Shown here one piece after another: positions 34,768 to 42,800 of a stretch of 64,000 bases of DNA (its first letter is position 1; every line of letters begins with the position of its first letter). The DNA comes from Symbiodinium natans (Eukaryota > Sar > Dinophyceae > Suessiales > Symbiodiniaceae), in NCBI GenBank assembly GCA_905221605.1, contig CAJNDS010002362.1, positions 124,001 through 188,000 of the forward strand, written 5' to 3'. Below the pieces are notes generated by a model that had not been told where the DNA came from, made no database searches, and saw nothing but the letters and a program-made list of their open reading frames with translations. A program made the translations under genes and the position numbers.

Positions 34768-35475
34768 TCACAATAACATCGTCGACCTGGGTTGCTTCGA
34801 CGAAAAATCGCGACTTTTATGCTGGGTGCACGCAACATTCGCAAAACATGCACCATGGAAAACGCAGGCCCCATGACAGGCCGCTCTCTTTCCTTTTGGA
34901 GGCGCCCAAAGTTCTTCATGTCTCCTTCTACCACTGGCTTCGTACTCGTAGACTTCAGGGTTGTCGTCGAAAGAGACTTCTCTCCTCGCAGCAGCTGGCT
35001 TCGCCGCTGGCTTAGCCTTTGGAGGAGCTGCTGGCTCTGGCACTGCTGAAGGTTCCTCACTTGGAAGCGAGCCTCCTTCCTTGCTCTTGCTTTTGCCTTT
35101 GCCAGGTGGAGCACGACCTTCGCCTTGTACTGGTTCGGCAGGAGCACCACGCTTTTTAGCCTTCTGTCTCTCTTTTCTGGATTGGGACGCCTGCAAGATC
35201 GACTCCTTCGACCTGTACGTCTTCTTCTCAGAGAACTTCATCCAGTTAGGAGCGATGTGTAGAAGCCGTGGTGTGTGACTGTCAGTGTCCGAGGGCTTCA
35301 GGAGGAAGTGGTTCTTCGTCGAGTGCAGCAAGAATTCACTCACCGAAACCTTGTACTCCATGCTGCCCTTGTACTCAGCCCACACCTCATTGGTCATGCT
35401 ATGACCCCATTCGAAGACGATGGCAGTCATGCAGTCCAAATCAGGAAACGTCGTCCAATCCACTAGGTGGCCCAC
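34768..35475 (-). CDS. Retroelement ORF I: end of EEP-like domain and basic tail
   Basis: Continues ORF H after a frame break at about 35463-35485 (short C-run). In this frame residues YGDVGHLVDW carry on the ORF H sequence. The segment FLLKPSDTDSHTPRLLHI resembles the closing SDHxP motif of endonuclease/exonuclease/phosphatase enzymes. The rest is Lys/Ala/Pro-rich (KSKSKEGG, PPKAKPAAKPAAARR), likely disordered and nucleic-acid binding. Hairpin 35051-35076 encodes GGSLPSEEP here. The apparent start is GTG, so it is not an independent gene. Confidence 0.6.
   Translation of the reverse strand: MGHLVDWTTFPDLDCMTAIVFEWGHSMTNEVWAEYKGSMEYKVSVSEFLLHSTKNHFLLKPSDTDSHTPRLLHIAPNWMKFSEKKTYRSKESILQASQSRKERQKAKKRGAPAEPVQGEGRAPPGKGKSKSKEGGSLPSEEPSAVPEPAAPPKAKPAAKPAAARREVSFDDNPEVYEYEASGRRRHEELWAPPKGKRAACHGACVFHGACFANVACTQHKSRDFSSKQPRSTMLL
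35051..35076 (-). repeat. Covarying hairpin 1
   Basis: Plus-strand stem CTCACT/AGCGAG, loop TGGA, flanks GGTTC and CCTCC; one pair is G.T wobble in the coding-strand RNA. Confidence 0.8.
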
Positions 35476-38012
35476 ATCGCCGTAGGGAACCCAAGCTTCT
35501 CCTCGTAGAGTTTGAGAAGATGTAGAGGGTTCGAAGTCACGACGCGTGTCCTTGGGATCAACAACCTGTCCTGACGTTGGTGCTTCTCGAAGGCGTCGTG
35601 TGACACTGACCCCTGTTGGCTACCTCCGAATCGGTAGCATGACATGTTGCCATCTCCGCCCATCAGATCCACTTGGTAGTGGAAACAGTCAGCGACCATC
35701 GCAGCTAGTCCCTCGGCCAAGAAGCCGGGCTTAGAGCGTGCGATTTCACTTCGAACGTGGAAGTTGCAGACACGAATTGACTTCATGCCTGCACGCGTGA
35801 GATCTTCCTTGAACTCGGCCTCCTCGAAGGCGGACTCCACTCGATCAACCAGGTCTTCTTGTTCCATTCTCTCTCGAGGAATGGTACTTCCAAAGTTGAT
35901 CTGGACGATCTCATATCTGATGGGAATCCAGGCATACGCAGGGTCTTTGAGGACCGGACCAGCAAGGTGCTTGAAGCTGACCTTGTTCTTGCCCTTGGTG
36001 TTTCCTCTGACAGCAGTGAGGAGATCTCCTGCCTCATTTGTTCGGAACAACCAGCCCTTGGACCTGAAGTAGTCCAACTCTTCTCTCGTCATGTTGTTCT
36101 CCTGCAGCAGAATAACATGTGCCTTGGAGTGAGAGAGGAACTTCACAATGATGGAGCTTCCATCGGAGTAATCCGAGATGAGGTCGGCATACTTTGGAGG
36201 AAGTGTGCCCTTTCTGCCCCTCGCGAAGTTCCCCAAGTTGGCAACCATCACGCTAAGACCTACTCTGGAGGTGGCCAAATGCGTCATCTCTGCCATTGGA
36301 TCGGGTTCCTCAGCAAAGGCTGAGCTTCCCAAGCTCGTGGTTTCGAGACTTCCACAGGCCAGAAAGTGCCGAAGAAGAGTGTTCAGAAGATCACCTCTCG
36401 TAGCATTGGTTTTTGCCAGTGACTCCATCAACAGCGCCTCCTTCTCCGCAATGGCAACATGGGCATTGTATGATCTCTCAAGTGCATCAGTCGAAAAAGT
36501 GCTCCTCACATCAATGCTCTTGAAAGCCACTTGTTTTGCTGCAGGACGAAACTCCCACAACGGTGGCATCGTCGCCATTGTCTCGAAGAAGGGCACTTCT
36601 GGAACCTGGAACTTCCAATTTGACCGAGCAGGAGCCGCTCTATCCCTCCAGCTCATATGCTGGAGTCGAAATCGGTTCTGAGCCGACTGCGCCCGAAGAC
36701 CACCATGGAGAATGCCATCACTTTCTCCATACTTCTGCCGACTGAGGATGTAGATGGGCGAACCCTTTTCAACCCTCTCCAGCTCATCAATGAAGCGCTG
36801 GTACTCGGGCAACTGCTCCAGGGTCGCCTCTTCCTTTTTGTCGGCGAAGGATCGAAGAGCATCCTCATTCTGCTGAGTGATCTCTTGGAGATCCTGCGGA
36901 GTAATAACAGTCTGTACATTACCCCACAGGCCTTGGGACGTTCCCGAGGGTGCCTCACTTGGAAGTGAGCTTCCCTCTGTTTCCCCAGTGGTGACCATTG
37001 GCGTAGAGGACTCCTCCTCCACCTTGAAGTCACCTTCCTCGACCTTCAACTGGACTTCGGGATCTGGCTCCTTGACCTCTTCGGTCGCATCGGGCATTGG
37101 CTCTTCTTTGATGTGCGCTTCGGAAGATGGTGGTGGTCCCTCTGCTGTAGCAGAGCCCGCTTCCTCTTCCATTGTTGCATCCAGAGAGGAAGGCGCCACC
37201 TTGGGTTCCTCAACTCGTGTTGAGCTTCCCCAGGATTCATCGACCTCGATGACCTCCTCGATTTTGATGGTTCCTTCATTGTTCTCGAAGGTTCTCTCAA
37301 GCTCAAAATCTTCCACAGGAATGCCAAGGTAGTAGTCGACGAATGCCTCCTCGGACTGGCGAATCTGCACATACTGCTGCAAGTCCTGAACGGCCTTGGA
37401 AGCGAAGCGAGAGAGGAACTTCCGCTCTGGGTACGAAGCGACGGTGCGTTCGATTTTCTTCAGGATGAGTTTGGGCTCAAACGGGAGCCTCAATGAGCAA
37501 TCTCTATGCTCACTATTGTCCTGTGCGCGCACAACAAACTTGTTCCGAAGTGCTTGGTTGTCACGATTCTCCTTCATGTACAAGAAGAAGTCACTGCCAT
37601 AGAGTTCCACGAACATGTCGTAGAGGTTGACGAAATCGCTCTGAATGTTGATGAGCTCCTGGGCCACCATCAGCTCGTGCCGAAATGCCTGGTACTCTGC
37701 GAGCTTCTCAGCGTAGTTCTCTGTGCCTTCAACTGGCATTCGATTTCGCTCATCTGTGACCTCAGGCTTTGCTCTCCCGTAAAGAATTCCAGGGGTGAAG
37801 ACTGACTCGGCCTTAGATCTGAGCTCGGTGAAGTAGTCCGCGTCCCAATGTGGAGTATGATGGTCATAGTGAGAGACCTTCAACTGAAAGTCAATGAGCA
37901 CATTGGCGGCTATCTTCCCCAGTCTGAATGCCTCCAGGAAGAAGAGAACCGGGTATCCACTCAGAGGATTGTGCAACCAAAGAGCCTGATCAAGCTGGAG
38001 CTTCTTTCTCAC
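35463..38012 (-). CDS. Retroelement ORF H: unknown region plus EEP nuclease-like domain
   Basis: 849 codons. The N-terminal two thirds match nothing I know (Glu-rich linkers, four hairpin-encoded inserts). The C-terminal ~250 residues look like an endonuclease/exonuclease/phosphatase fold in motif order: VMVANLGNF (N-terminal Asn strand), HVILLQENN (metal-binding Glu), RVCNFHVRSEIA (His strand), MGGDGNMSC (GDxN), and in ORF I DTDSHTP (final Asp-His). Such domains nick target DNA in non-LTR elements; in an LTR element it is unexpected, and activity is unproven. The start at 38012 is GTG; the frame upstream (HVQVVRFRDVHVSVRKK) runs into ORF G after a frame break near 38050-38080, so G and H are probably one ORF. 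Confidence 0.6.
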   Translation of the reverse strand: MRKKLQLDQALWLHNPLSGYPVLFFLEAFRLGKIAANVLIDFQLKVSHYDHHTPHWDADYFTELRSKAESVFTPGILYGRAKPEVTDERNRMPVEGTENYAEKLAEYQAFRHELMVAQELINIQSDFVNLYDMFVELYGSDFFLYMKENRDNQALRNKFVVRAQDNSEHRDCSLRLPFEPKLILKKIERTVASYPERKFLSRFASKAVQDLQQYVQIRQSEEAFVDYYLGIPVEDFELERTFENNEGTIKIEEVIEVDESWGSSTRVEEPKVAPSSLDATMEEEAGSATAEGPPPSSEAHIKEEPMPDATEEVKEPDPEVQLKVEEGDFKVEEESSTPMVTTGETEGSSLPSEAPSGTSQGLWGNVQTVITPQDLQEITQQNEDALRSFADKKEEATLEQLPEYQRFIDELERVEKGSPIYILSRQKYGESDGILHGGLRAQSAQNRFRLQHMSWRDRAAPARSNWKFQVPEVPFFETMATMPPLWEFRPAAKQVAFKSIDVRSTFSTDALERSYNAHVAIAEKEALLMESLAKTNATRGDLLNTLLRHFLACGSLETTSLGSSAFAEEPDPMAEMTHLATSRVGLSVMVANLGNFARGRKGTLPPKYADLISDYSDGSSIIVKFLSHSKAHVILLQENNMTREELDYFRSKGWLFRTNEAGDLLTAVRGNTKGKNKVSFKHLAGPVLKDPAYAWIPIRYEIVQINFGSTIPRERMEQEDLVDRVESAFEEAEFKEDLTRAGMKSIRVCNFHVRSEIARSKPGFLAEGLAAMVADCFHYQVDLMGGDGNMSCYRFGGSQQGSVSHDAFEKHQRQDRLLIPRTRVVTSNPLHLLKLYEEKLGFPTAMWAT
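36304..36329 (-). repeat. Covarying hairpin 2
   Basis: Stem CTCAGC/GCTGAG, loop AAAG, flanks GGTTC and CTTCC. Encodes LGSSAFAEEP in ORF H. Confidence 0.88.
36949..36974 (-). repeat. Covarying hairpin 3
   Basis: Stem CTCACT/AGTGAG, loop TGGA. Encodes GSSLPSEAP in ORF H. Confidence 0.88.
37135..37160 (-). repeat. Covarying hairpin 4
   Basis: Stem CTCTGC/GCAGAG, loop TGTA. Encodes GSATAEGP in ORF H. Confidence 0.88.
37204..37229 (-). repeat. Covarying hairpin 5
   Basis: Stem CTCAAC/GTTGAG, loop TCGT. Encodes GSSTRVEEP in ORF H. Confidence 0.88.
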
Positions 38013-38581
38013 ACTGACATGAACATCTCGGAATCGAACAACCTGTACATGCCAGTGCCGTAGGAGTCAACCTTGCGCTCATTGTCCTCCATCAAGGCAA
38101 TGGTGCCTTTGTAGAACAGCGTCCAAGGATTGGCCCTAAGCTGTCGGATCAGGTCCTCTTGGGCTCTGACTTTTTCTGCTTCAGCTGTCAAAGAAGTTTT
38201 TACACTCCCTTCAACTTCCATGCCACGCTCAAAAGGAATTCTTTTCCCTTCTGAGCTTGTTTCTGACTGCTGAACATGCCTCTTCTCCTCCTCTTCAATG
38301 ATCTCTCGAAGGGAAGTGAGATCAAAGTGGGGCACTTCCCCAACCGTGGTTGGGCCTGTGCTAGGAGGCCCAGCTTCCTTCGTTGTTGTTCCAGAACCCT
38401 TGGATCCCTCTGCTGAGGCAGAGCTCCCTTTGGTCCCGGCTGAGCTGGACGCAGGGCCACGAGAGCTTGAACTGGGAGCTGAGGGTTCCTCAGCTTGTGC
38501 TGAGCGTCCCTCGCGTTTTTCCCACCTGCGTCCACCCGGGTCCTTCTCGTGAGGGGGCCTCCAGGTGAAATGGTGGCACAC
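38009..38581 (-). CDS. Retroelement ORF G: low-complexity linker, probably joined to ORF H
   Basis: 190 codons, Ser/Glu/Gly-rich at first (three hairpins lie here), then a charged helical part ending RKVDSYGTGMYRLF. No domain. The apparent start is GTG and overlaps ORF F at a GGGGG run (38552-38556 on the plus strand). F supplies SVPPFHLEAP and G continues HEKDPGGRRW, consistent with a single indel. Confidence 0.6.
   Translation of the reverse strand: MCHHFTWRPPHEKDPGGRRWEKREGRSAQAEEPSAPSSSSRGPASSSAGTKGSSASAEGSKGSGTTTKEAGPPSTGPTTVGEVPHFDLTSLREIIEEEEKRHVQQSETSSEGKRIPFERGMEVEGSVKTSLTAEAEKVRAQEDLIRQLRANPWTLFYKGTIALMEDNERKVDSYGTGMYRLFDSEMFMSV
38349..38378 (-). repeat. Covarying hairpin 6 (variant)
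   Basis: Stem TGGGCCT/AGGCCCA with an 8-base loop and the common 3' flank AGCTTCC; differs from the CTC/GAG type. Confidence 0.6.
38402..38428 (-). repeat. Covarying hairpin 7
   Basis: Stem CTCTGC/GCAGAG, loop TGAG. Encodes GSSASAEGS in ORF G. Confidence 0.85.
38484..38509 (-). repeat. Covarying hairpin 8
   Basis: Stem CTCAGC/GCTGAG, loop TTGT. Encodes GRSAQAEEP in ORF G. Confidence 0.88.
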
Positions 38582-39044
38582 TCTGGAAGCTCAGGATCAC
38601 ACCGTTATCGGACAGGTAGAACTTGCACCCGTCTGAAATGGCCTGGTAGAGGTCCAACACGACATAGATGACATTCGAGCCGTAGCGGATGACAGTGCCA
38701 GCCCTTGGGGCCTCCTCCCCACCAGCGTAGGTGAAGTGCACAGCGCACCGCGGATCCCTCTTTTCACCTGGCCTTCCAGCGTCCGTGATTAACCCCTGCT
38801 TGAGGATGTTGTCGTGGTTCCACTTCTCGGTGGCGTGGAAAACATATCCCAGGCGACCTGCCATTCCCAGGGTGATTTCCATACCCAGCGCCTCCTCAGT
38901 TTGGACTGAGCTTACGCGAGTATGACCCTGAATTGCTCCAAGGCGTATGTTCATAGCGAAGTCTTGCACTCCTACCTCGCCTGTGGGCGAGCATGGAGCT
39001 GGACGGACGTAGGTGAAAAACCTTCCCTTGGAGTTGGTGAGCAT
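38490..39044 (-). CDS. Retroelement ORF F: catalytic half of a Tpt1/KptA-like RNA 2'-phosphotransferase
   Basis: Tpt1/KptA enzymes move an RNA 2'-phosphate to NAD+, the last step of tRNA splicing by healing-sealing ligases. Seen here in order: NIRLGAIQGH (family IRAxQGHS motif with catalytic Arg), VFHATEKWNHDNILKQGL (HGTxxxxWxxIxxxGL), DPRCAVHFTYAGGEE (RxHIHLA-like strand), TVIRYGSNVIYVVLDL (second-lobe Arg) and GCKFYLSDNGVIL with SVPPFHLE (FYxSxNGVxL...vPP). Hairpin 9 sits in the loop between QGH and the HxT motif, a variable position in the family. The N-terminal lobe is in ORF E in another frame; the break is near 39045-39080. An internal ATG begins the open frame, not a true start. Confidence 0.78.
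   Translation of the reverse strand: MLTNSKGRFFTYVRPAPCSPTGEVGVQDFAMNIRLGAIQGHTRVSSVQTEEALGMEITLGMAGRLGYVFHATEKWNHDNILKQGLITDAGRPGEKRDPRCAVHFTYAGGEEAPRAGTVIRYGSNVIYVVLDLYQAISDGCKFYLSDNGVILSFQSVPPFHLEAPSREGPGWTQVGKTRGTLSTS
38890..38915 (-). repeat. Covarying hairpin 9
   Basis: Stem CTCAGT/ACTGAG, loop TTGG. Encodes SSVQTEEALG in a surface loop of the Tpt1-like domain. Confidence 0.85.
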
Positions 39045-39666
39045 GAAGGCGGCAAACCAAACGGCGTTTGTCTGCCTGGTAATTTAATTTCCGTGTGTTA
39101 CAGGATCCAATAGGGAGAGAGTTCATCTCGTCCAAATCGTTCCTGTGCACGGCCTCGTGGCGGAACACAGCAGAGAATGCCTTGGAGGCGCTGACCGTGC
39201 TGCTATAAGGAGTGTTCTGTTCTCTCGTTACCTGCTGGGTGGTGAGAGTGAACTTGTACAGCTCCTCAACCGAGAGGCACCCCAAAAGGGGCGTCACGAA
39301 GTAGAAGTCCCAGCGCTGAGAACTGCTGAGGATCGTTCTGCCTGTCCTGTCCTCGTACAGGATGACGTGCCAGAGCAAGGCTAACTGGCCCTCTATGGTA
39401 GGCAGATCTCTGTCAGCAATCCTCAAGGTGTATGGGTAGACGTCCCTAGGCATATTCCTCGTGCCAACTGCACTTGGAAGGTACACTCTGCCCGTGCCGC
39501 TGTAGAGGCTTGACGCGGTCCCTTCTCTCGAGAGAAGCATCCGCCTTGAGCTCCAATGCACGGAGTTGATCCAGTGGCTGTAATCGGGCTCGCCCTCGGG
39601 TGTGAATTGCGGCTTGAAGCCGACACTTGGCTCCCACGCGGCATGAGTGAGCGCTGCGGCTGCCAT
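38896..39666 (-). CDS. Retroelement ORF E: start of second module and N-terminal lobe of Tpt1-like domain
   Basis: The open frame reaches back to 39738, but the ATG at 39666-39664 has a strong context (ACCATGG), so I take it as the start of the second module's protein. About 150 residues without a known fold (QRWDFYFVTPLLG, VEELYKFTLTTQQV) precede SASKAFSAVFRHEA, which matches the LSKxLSxxLRH motif carrying the first catalytic Arg-His of Tpt1/KptA. The frame then drifts off (Arg-rich tail), while ORF F carries the remaining motifs, so the domain is split by one frame break. Confidence 0.65.
   Translation of the reverse strand: MAAAALTHAAWEPSVGFKPQFTPEGEPDYSHWINSVHWSSRRMLLSREGTASSLYSGTGRVYLPSAVGTRNMPRDVYPYTLRIADRDLPTIEGQLALLWHVILYEDRTGRTILSSSQRWDFYFVTPLLGCLSVEELYKFTLTTQQVTREQNTPYSSTVSASKAFSAVFRHEAVHRNDLDEMNSLPIGSCNTRKLNYQADKRRLVCRLHAHQLQGKVFHLRPSSSMLAHRRGRSARLRYEHTPWSNSGSYSRKLSPN
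39517..39542 (-). repeat. Covarying hairpin 10
   Basis: Stem CTTCTC/GAGAAG, loop TCGA, flanks GGTCC and CATCC. Read in a different frame (MLLSREGT) from most others. Confidence 0.82.
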
Positions 39667-39731
39667 GGTTCCGTAGCAGGGAAGAGGTAGGCAGCTAAAG
39701 CGTGGGAAGCACCGACGGGCTTCGGAGATTG

Positions 39732-39750
39732 CAGGCACAAATTTTAAAAA
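39732..39750 (-). promoter_or_regulatory. Repeated TTTTTAAAATTTGTGCCTG box before the second module
   Basis: The same box, one T shorter, lies at 31791-31808, 3 bases from the 3' LTR. Here it precedes ORF E by ~65 bases and is followed by GCCTGCAATC. It might be a 3' splice or trans-splice acceptor, or a processing site; function is inference. Confidence 0.4.
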
Positions 39751-39830
39751 GAGACCTAAACTCTACTGCAGCGACAAACAAGGACATGTGACTGTTGCAG
39801 TGCACATGACAGTACATGACTGCAAAAAAA

Positions 39831-39870
39831 AACGCTCTCACTCCCTCGTCTCTCTCTCAGTCTTTCTTTT
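39831..39870 (-). other. Internal polypurine tract after RNase H
   Basis: The coding strand reads AAAAGAAAGACTGAGAGAGA then GACGAGGGAGTGAGAG, ~39 nearly pure purines overlapping the end of the RT-RNase H ORF. In ordinary copia elements the polypurine tract sits here, just before the 3' LTR. Confidence 0.5.
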
Positions 39871-42800
39871 CACAAGAACTGATCATGAAACACACCTTGC
39901 TGCAAAACTGAAAACCCGACAGCTCCTTCCGGAGCCAGGCGCTCAGAAAAGCTTTGTGTTCCAAAAGAGACCTAAAGGGGGGATGAGCATCTATCTCCTT
40001 CAGCCAGCCCTTTTGAACTGACTGAACCAAATTGGTGGATTTGGCAGACCGTTTCGTCAAACAATCCGCCAGACAGTGTTCTGTGCGCACATGTGAGAGG
40101 TCCGCAATGGCCCCAGAGCAAGCTTCCTTTCGAAGCATCTGTATCATGTGTATGGTTTCTTGTTGCTCAGGGGCATGAGTGGTTGAAGCAGTTGTAACCA
40201 AATTGTTTGCATCAGTTCGCATATGGATCTCGGCATCTAGACCACTGATGTCCTTCCACAAACCCCTTAGCATCTGACAGGTGCCGAAACACTTCATCAA
40301 GGCATACAGCTCAGCAACTGTCGTGCTCAAGGTAGTCCTCTTGATCTTAGTGGATTCGAAGAAAATCAGGGAGCCTCTGGTGTCCCTACGATTCTTTACC
40401 CTTTGATCGGCGATAAACACTGTCATCGCTCTCTGTGAGGACTTGTCACTGTTGTTTCTGAAAGCCGCGTCTGGAATGCCGAGGATGCGAGGTGTGCCTT
40501 GGACTGGCCAAATCCTAAGCTCCACCTCTTCACTCCTGATTTGTCGACAGAGCTTGTTCAGCTCCTTACAGTGACCAACCGTAGGTGCAGCTGAGGCCGA
40601 TGCGAGACGTGAGAATGAGTAACAAGCCTGAAACTGAGTCCTGGACTGCAACCAGTTGATACTACCTAGCAAAGACCTGTAGGAGGTGTGAAGTTGTTTG
40701 TCACACACATCAGTGTCCTTCAAGTGTTTGGGGATGACGATCTCTTCGAGCTCTGAGACGCTCAACTTCTGATCAATTGAGATGTACTTCTTACTGCCCT
40801 TGTCGTCAACAACCCATCGAACCCTCTGACCAGTGAACATAAGATCATTTTTGTCTTCATGTCCAATGGTGAAATGTTCCTTGACCCTAGCCAAGAACCA
40901 CTTCAGGAAACTTGGGGTTCCAGCGATGATCAGGTCATCAACATGAAGGCTGAGGACTCCTACCGACTTCCTGTGCTTACTAGGGCTACCATGAACAGGA
41001 TCAACAAAGTGTTCTAAGAGCTGATCTACAAGTTCAGGGGTAAGCTGAGGAAGCTGTTCTGTGGTCTTGTAGGCCGCCCTTTCAGGAAGGAACAGTGTCA
41101 CGAGCACTTCGGCCTCCTCCTCGAGATAGCTCGGCTCGTTCTTGTTCCTAAGGTCCTGAGCCTTTTCAATCACCCACCAGGTTCCTTGGCGCAAGATGAT
41201 AGATACCCGGTAGGGATAATCCTTAATCTTATAGGTCGGTTCAGGACCTCTCAAAGCCTTCGCCCTGTGGGACACAAGGGCCTGGCCGTTCTCGAAAGGG
41301 AACCAGCCTCTCTTCTTGTGGGCAACGCCACCAAGAAAGTCAAGCAAGGTTTTATCAGTGACTGGCCTCCAGTCATACTCAACCAGGTGCTTGGTCTTAA
41401 AGGCTTGCGCAATGTCGGGGTATGCTAAATAGGACCTTTCTACCGCGGTGTCGGGAGAAGACGGCGGTTCTTCACAAGCAGATAACAACGCAGCTAGTGG
41501 AGACTCTGTGATGATGCCCGGTAAGTCTCCTATTGGCGGTTCCTCTCCTAGAGGAGAGCATCCTTCTTGGAATAGACTTACCTCTTCTGCGATCTTTGCT
41601 GCCGATTTCTGCTTTTCGACTCCTTCGTATCCTACATAGGTGCATCGGTCTGCCCTTGTGGGCTGCAGGCCGATGGTCCGCAGGAACTTGTCGAGTCGAT
41701 TCCACCATCGACGCGGCGCGTCGTTGAGGCCATACACCGGCCGCAAACAGAGACCGACCATCCAAGGCGGCAAACCAATGTCGGGAGGCAGCTGAACAAT
41801 CACGCTGCGATGCTGCAAGTTATAGTGTTCCCCCTGAAGAAACGCAGTCTTAAGGTCCAAATGAAACAAATCCCAGAAATTATTGGCAGCGCACTGACAG
41901 ACCAAACGAAAACCGTATCGCGTAGCAGTTGGACTATCCGTCTGCTGATCCCAGGCATTCTTGTCCTGAAAACCACGACAGACCCAACGAGCCTTAAACT
42001 TAGAAAAGAACCCATTTTTGTCGACTTTCACAGTAAGAACCCAACGACCTGTGAGAAAATTCACATCCTTGGCTAACTTCCTGCGATCGACAAATCGAAG
42101 GGCATCATTATCCAAGTAGCTCTTGAACTCGTCCAATTTCGCGGCTCGGATTTCCTTGGCGTACTTACGCTGCATGTCCTGTGTGATCGTACCAGCCTTA
42201 ATTTTATCCTGCTTAGTAAGCCACGACGCAAACGCATCACCATCAAAAACAGCCCACTGCGGCGGACTCAAATCGTGAGGAAGGACCAGAAGAACATCTT
42301 CCTCCCCCTCGACCAAGGAAGCAAGAGACGACTCACCGTAATCTCGCGTCGCCTGGCTATCGTCTGAGTCTGAGTCCGGCACTGGCGCGTCCGTAGCCGG
42401 AGGCGCGACGGGAGTTTGCTGAATCGGAAACTCTCCTTCCGCCACGGGAAGTCCTGGCGGTCCGCTAGGCTGTGAAGAAGACGCGGTCGGATCTGTCTCA
42501 TCCTCGTCCGGAAACGGAGCGGAAACCTGCGGATCTCCCTTTTTCTCCGGCAACGGCTGACCCGGAAGAGGCACAGCGGCCTCCGGAATCTTGTTTGGGT
42601 AAACAGGGAAACGCAGTTTTGGTGCCGCACTTGCGGGAATCGGATGCGCCGGTTCCTCGGTGCGTAACTTAGGCTTACTTGGCTCATCAGGATGTTTGCC
42701 GCGTGCACGCGTAATCGGCACGTTACGTGGCGAAGCCGGTTGAACAACAGGAGGAGCTGGGAAATTCGGATGCTTAGGAATTGGAGCTCTAAACACTGGC

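Noticed and set aside
36788-36834. CTCTTC...GAAGAGC pairing with a 20-base loop
   Set aside because: Flanks are partly alike but the loop is far longer than in the family; chance pairing is likely.
38009-38581. ORF G as an independent gene
   Set aside because: Start is GTG, and flanking ORFs F and H read continuously into it at frame breaks.
39918-39940. Another hairpin, GCTCC-TTCC-GGAGC
   Set aside because: Stem and loop fit, but the GGNNC and CNTCC flanks of the family are missing.
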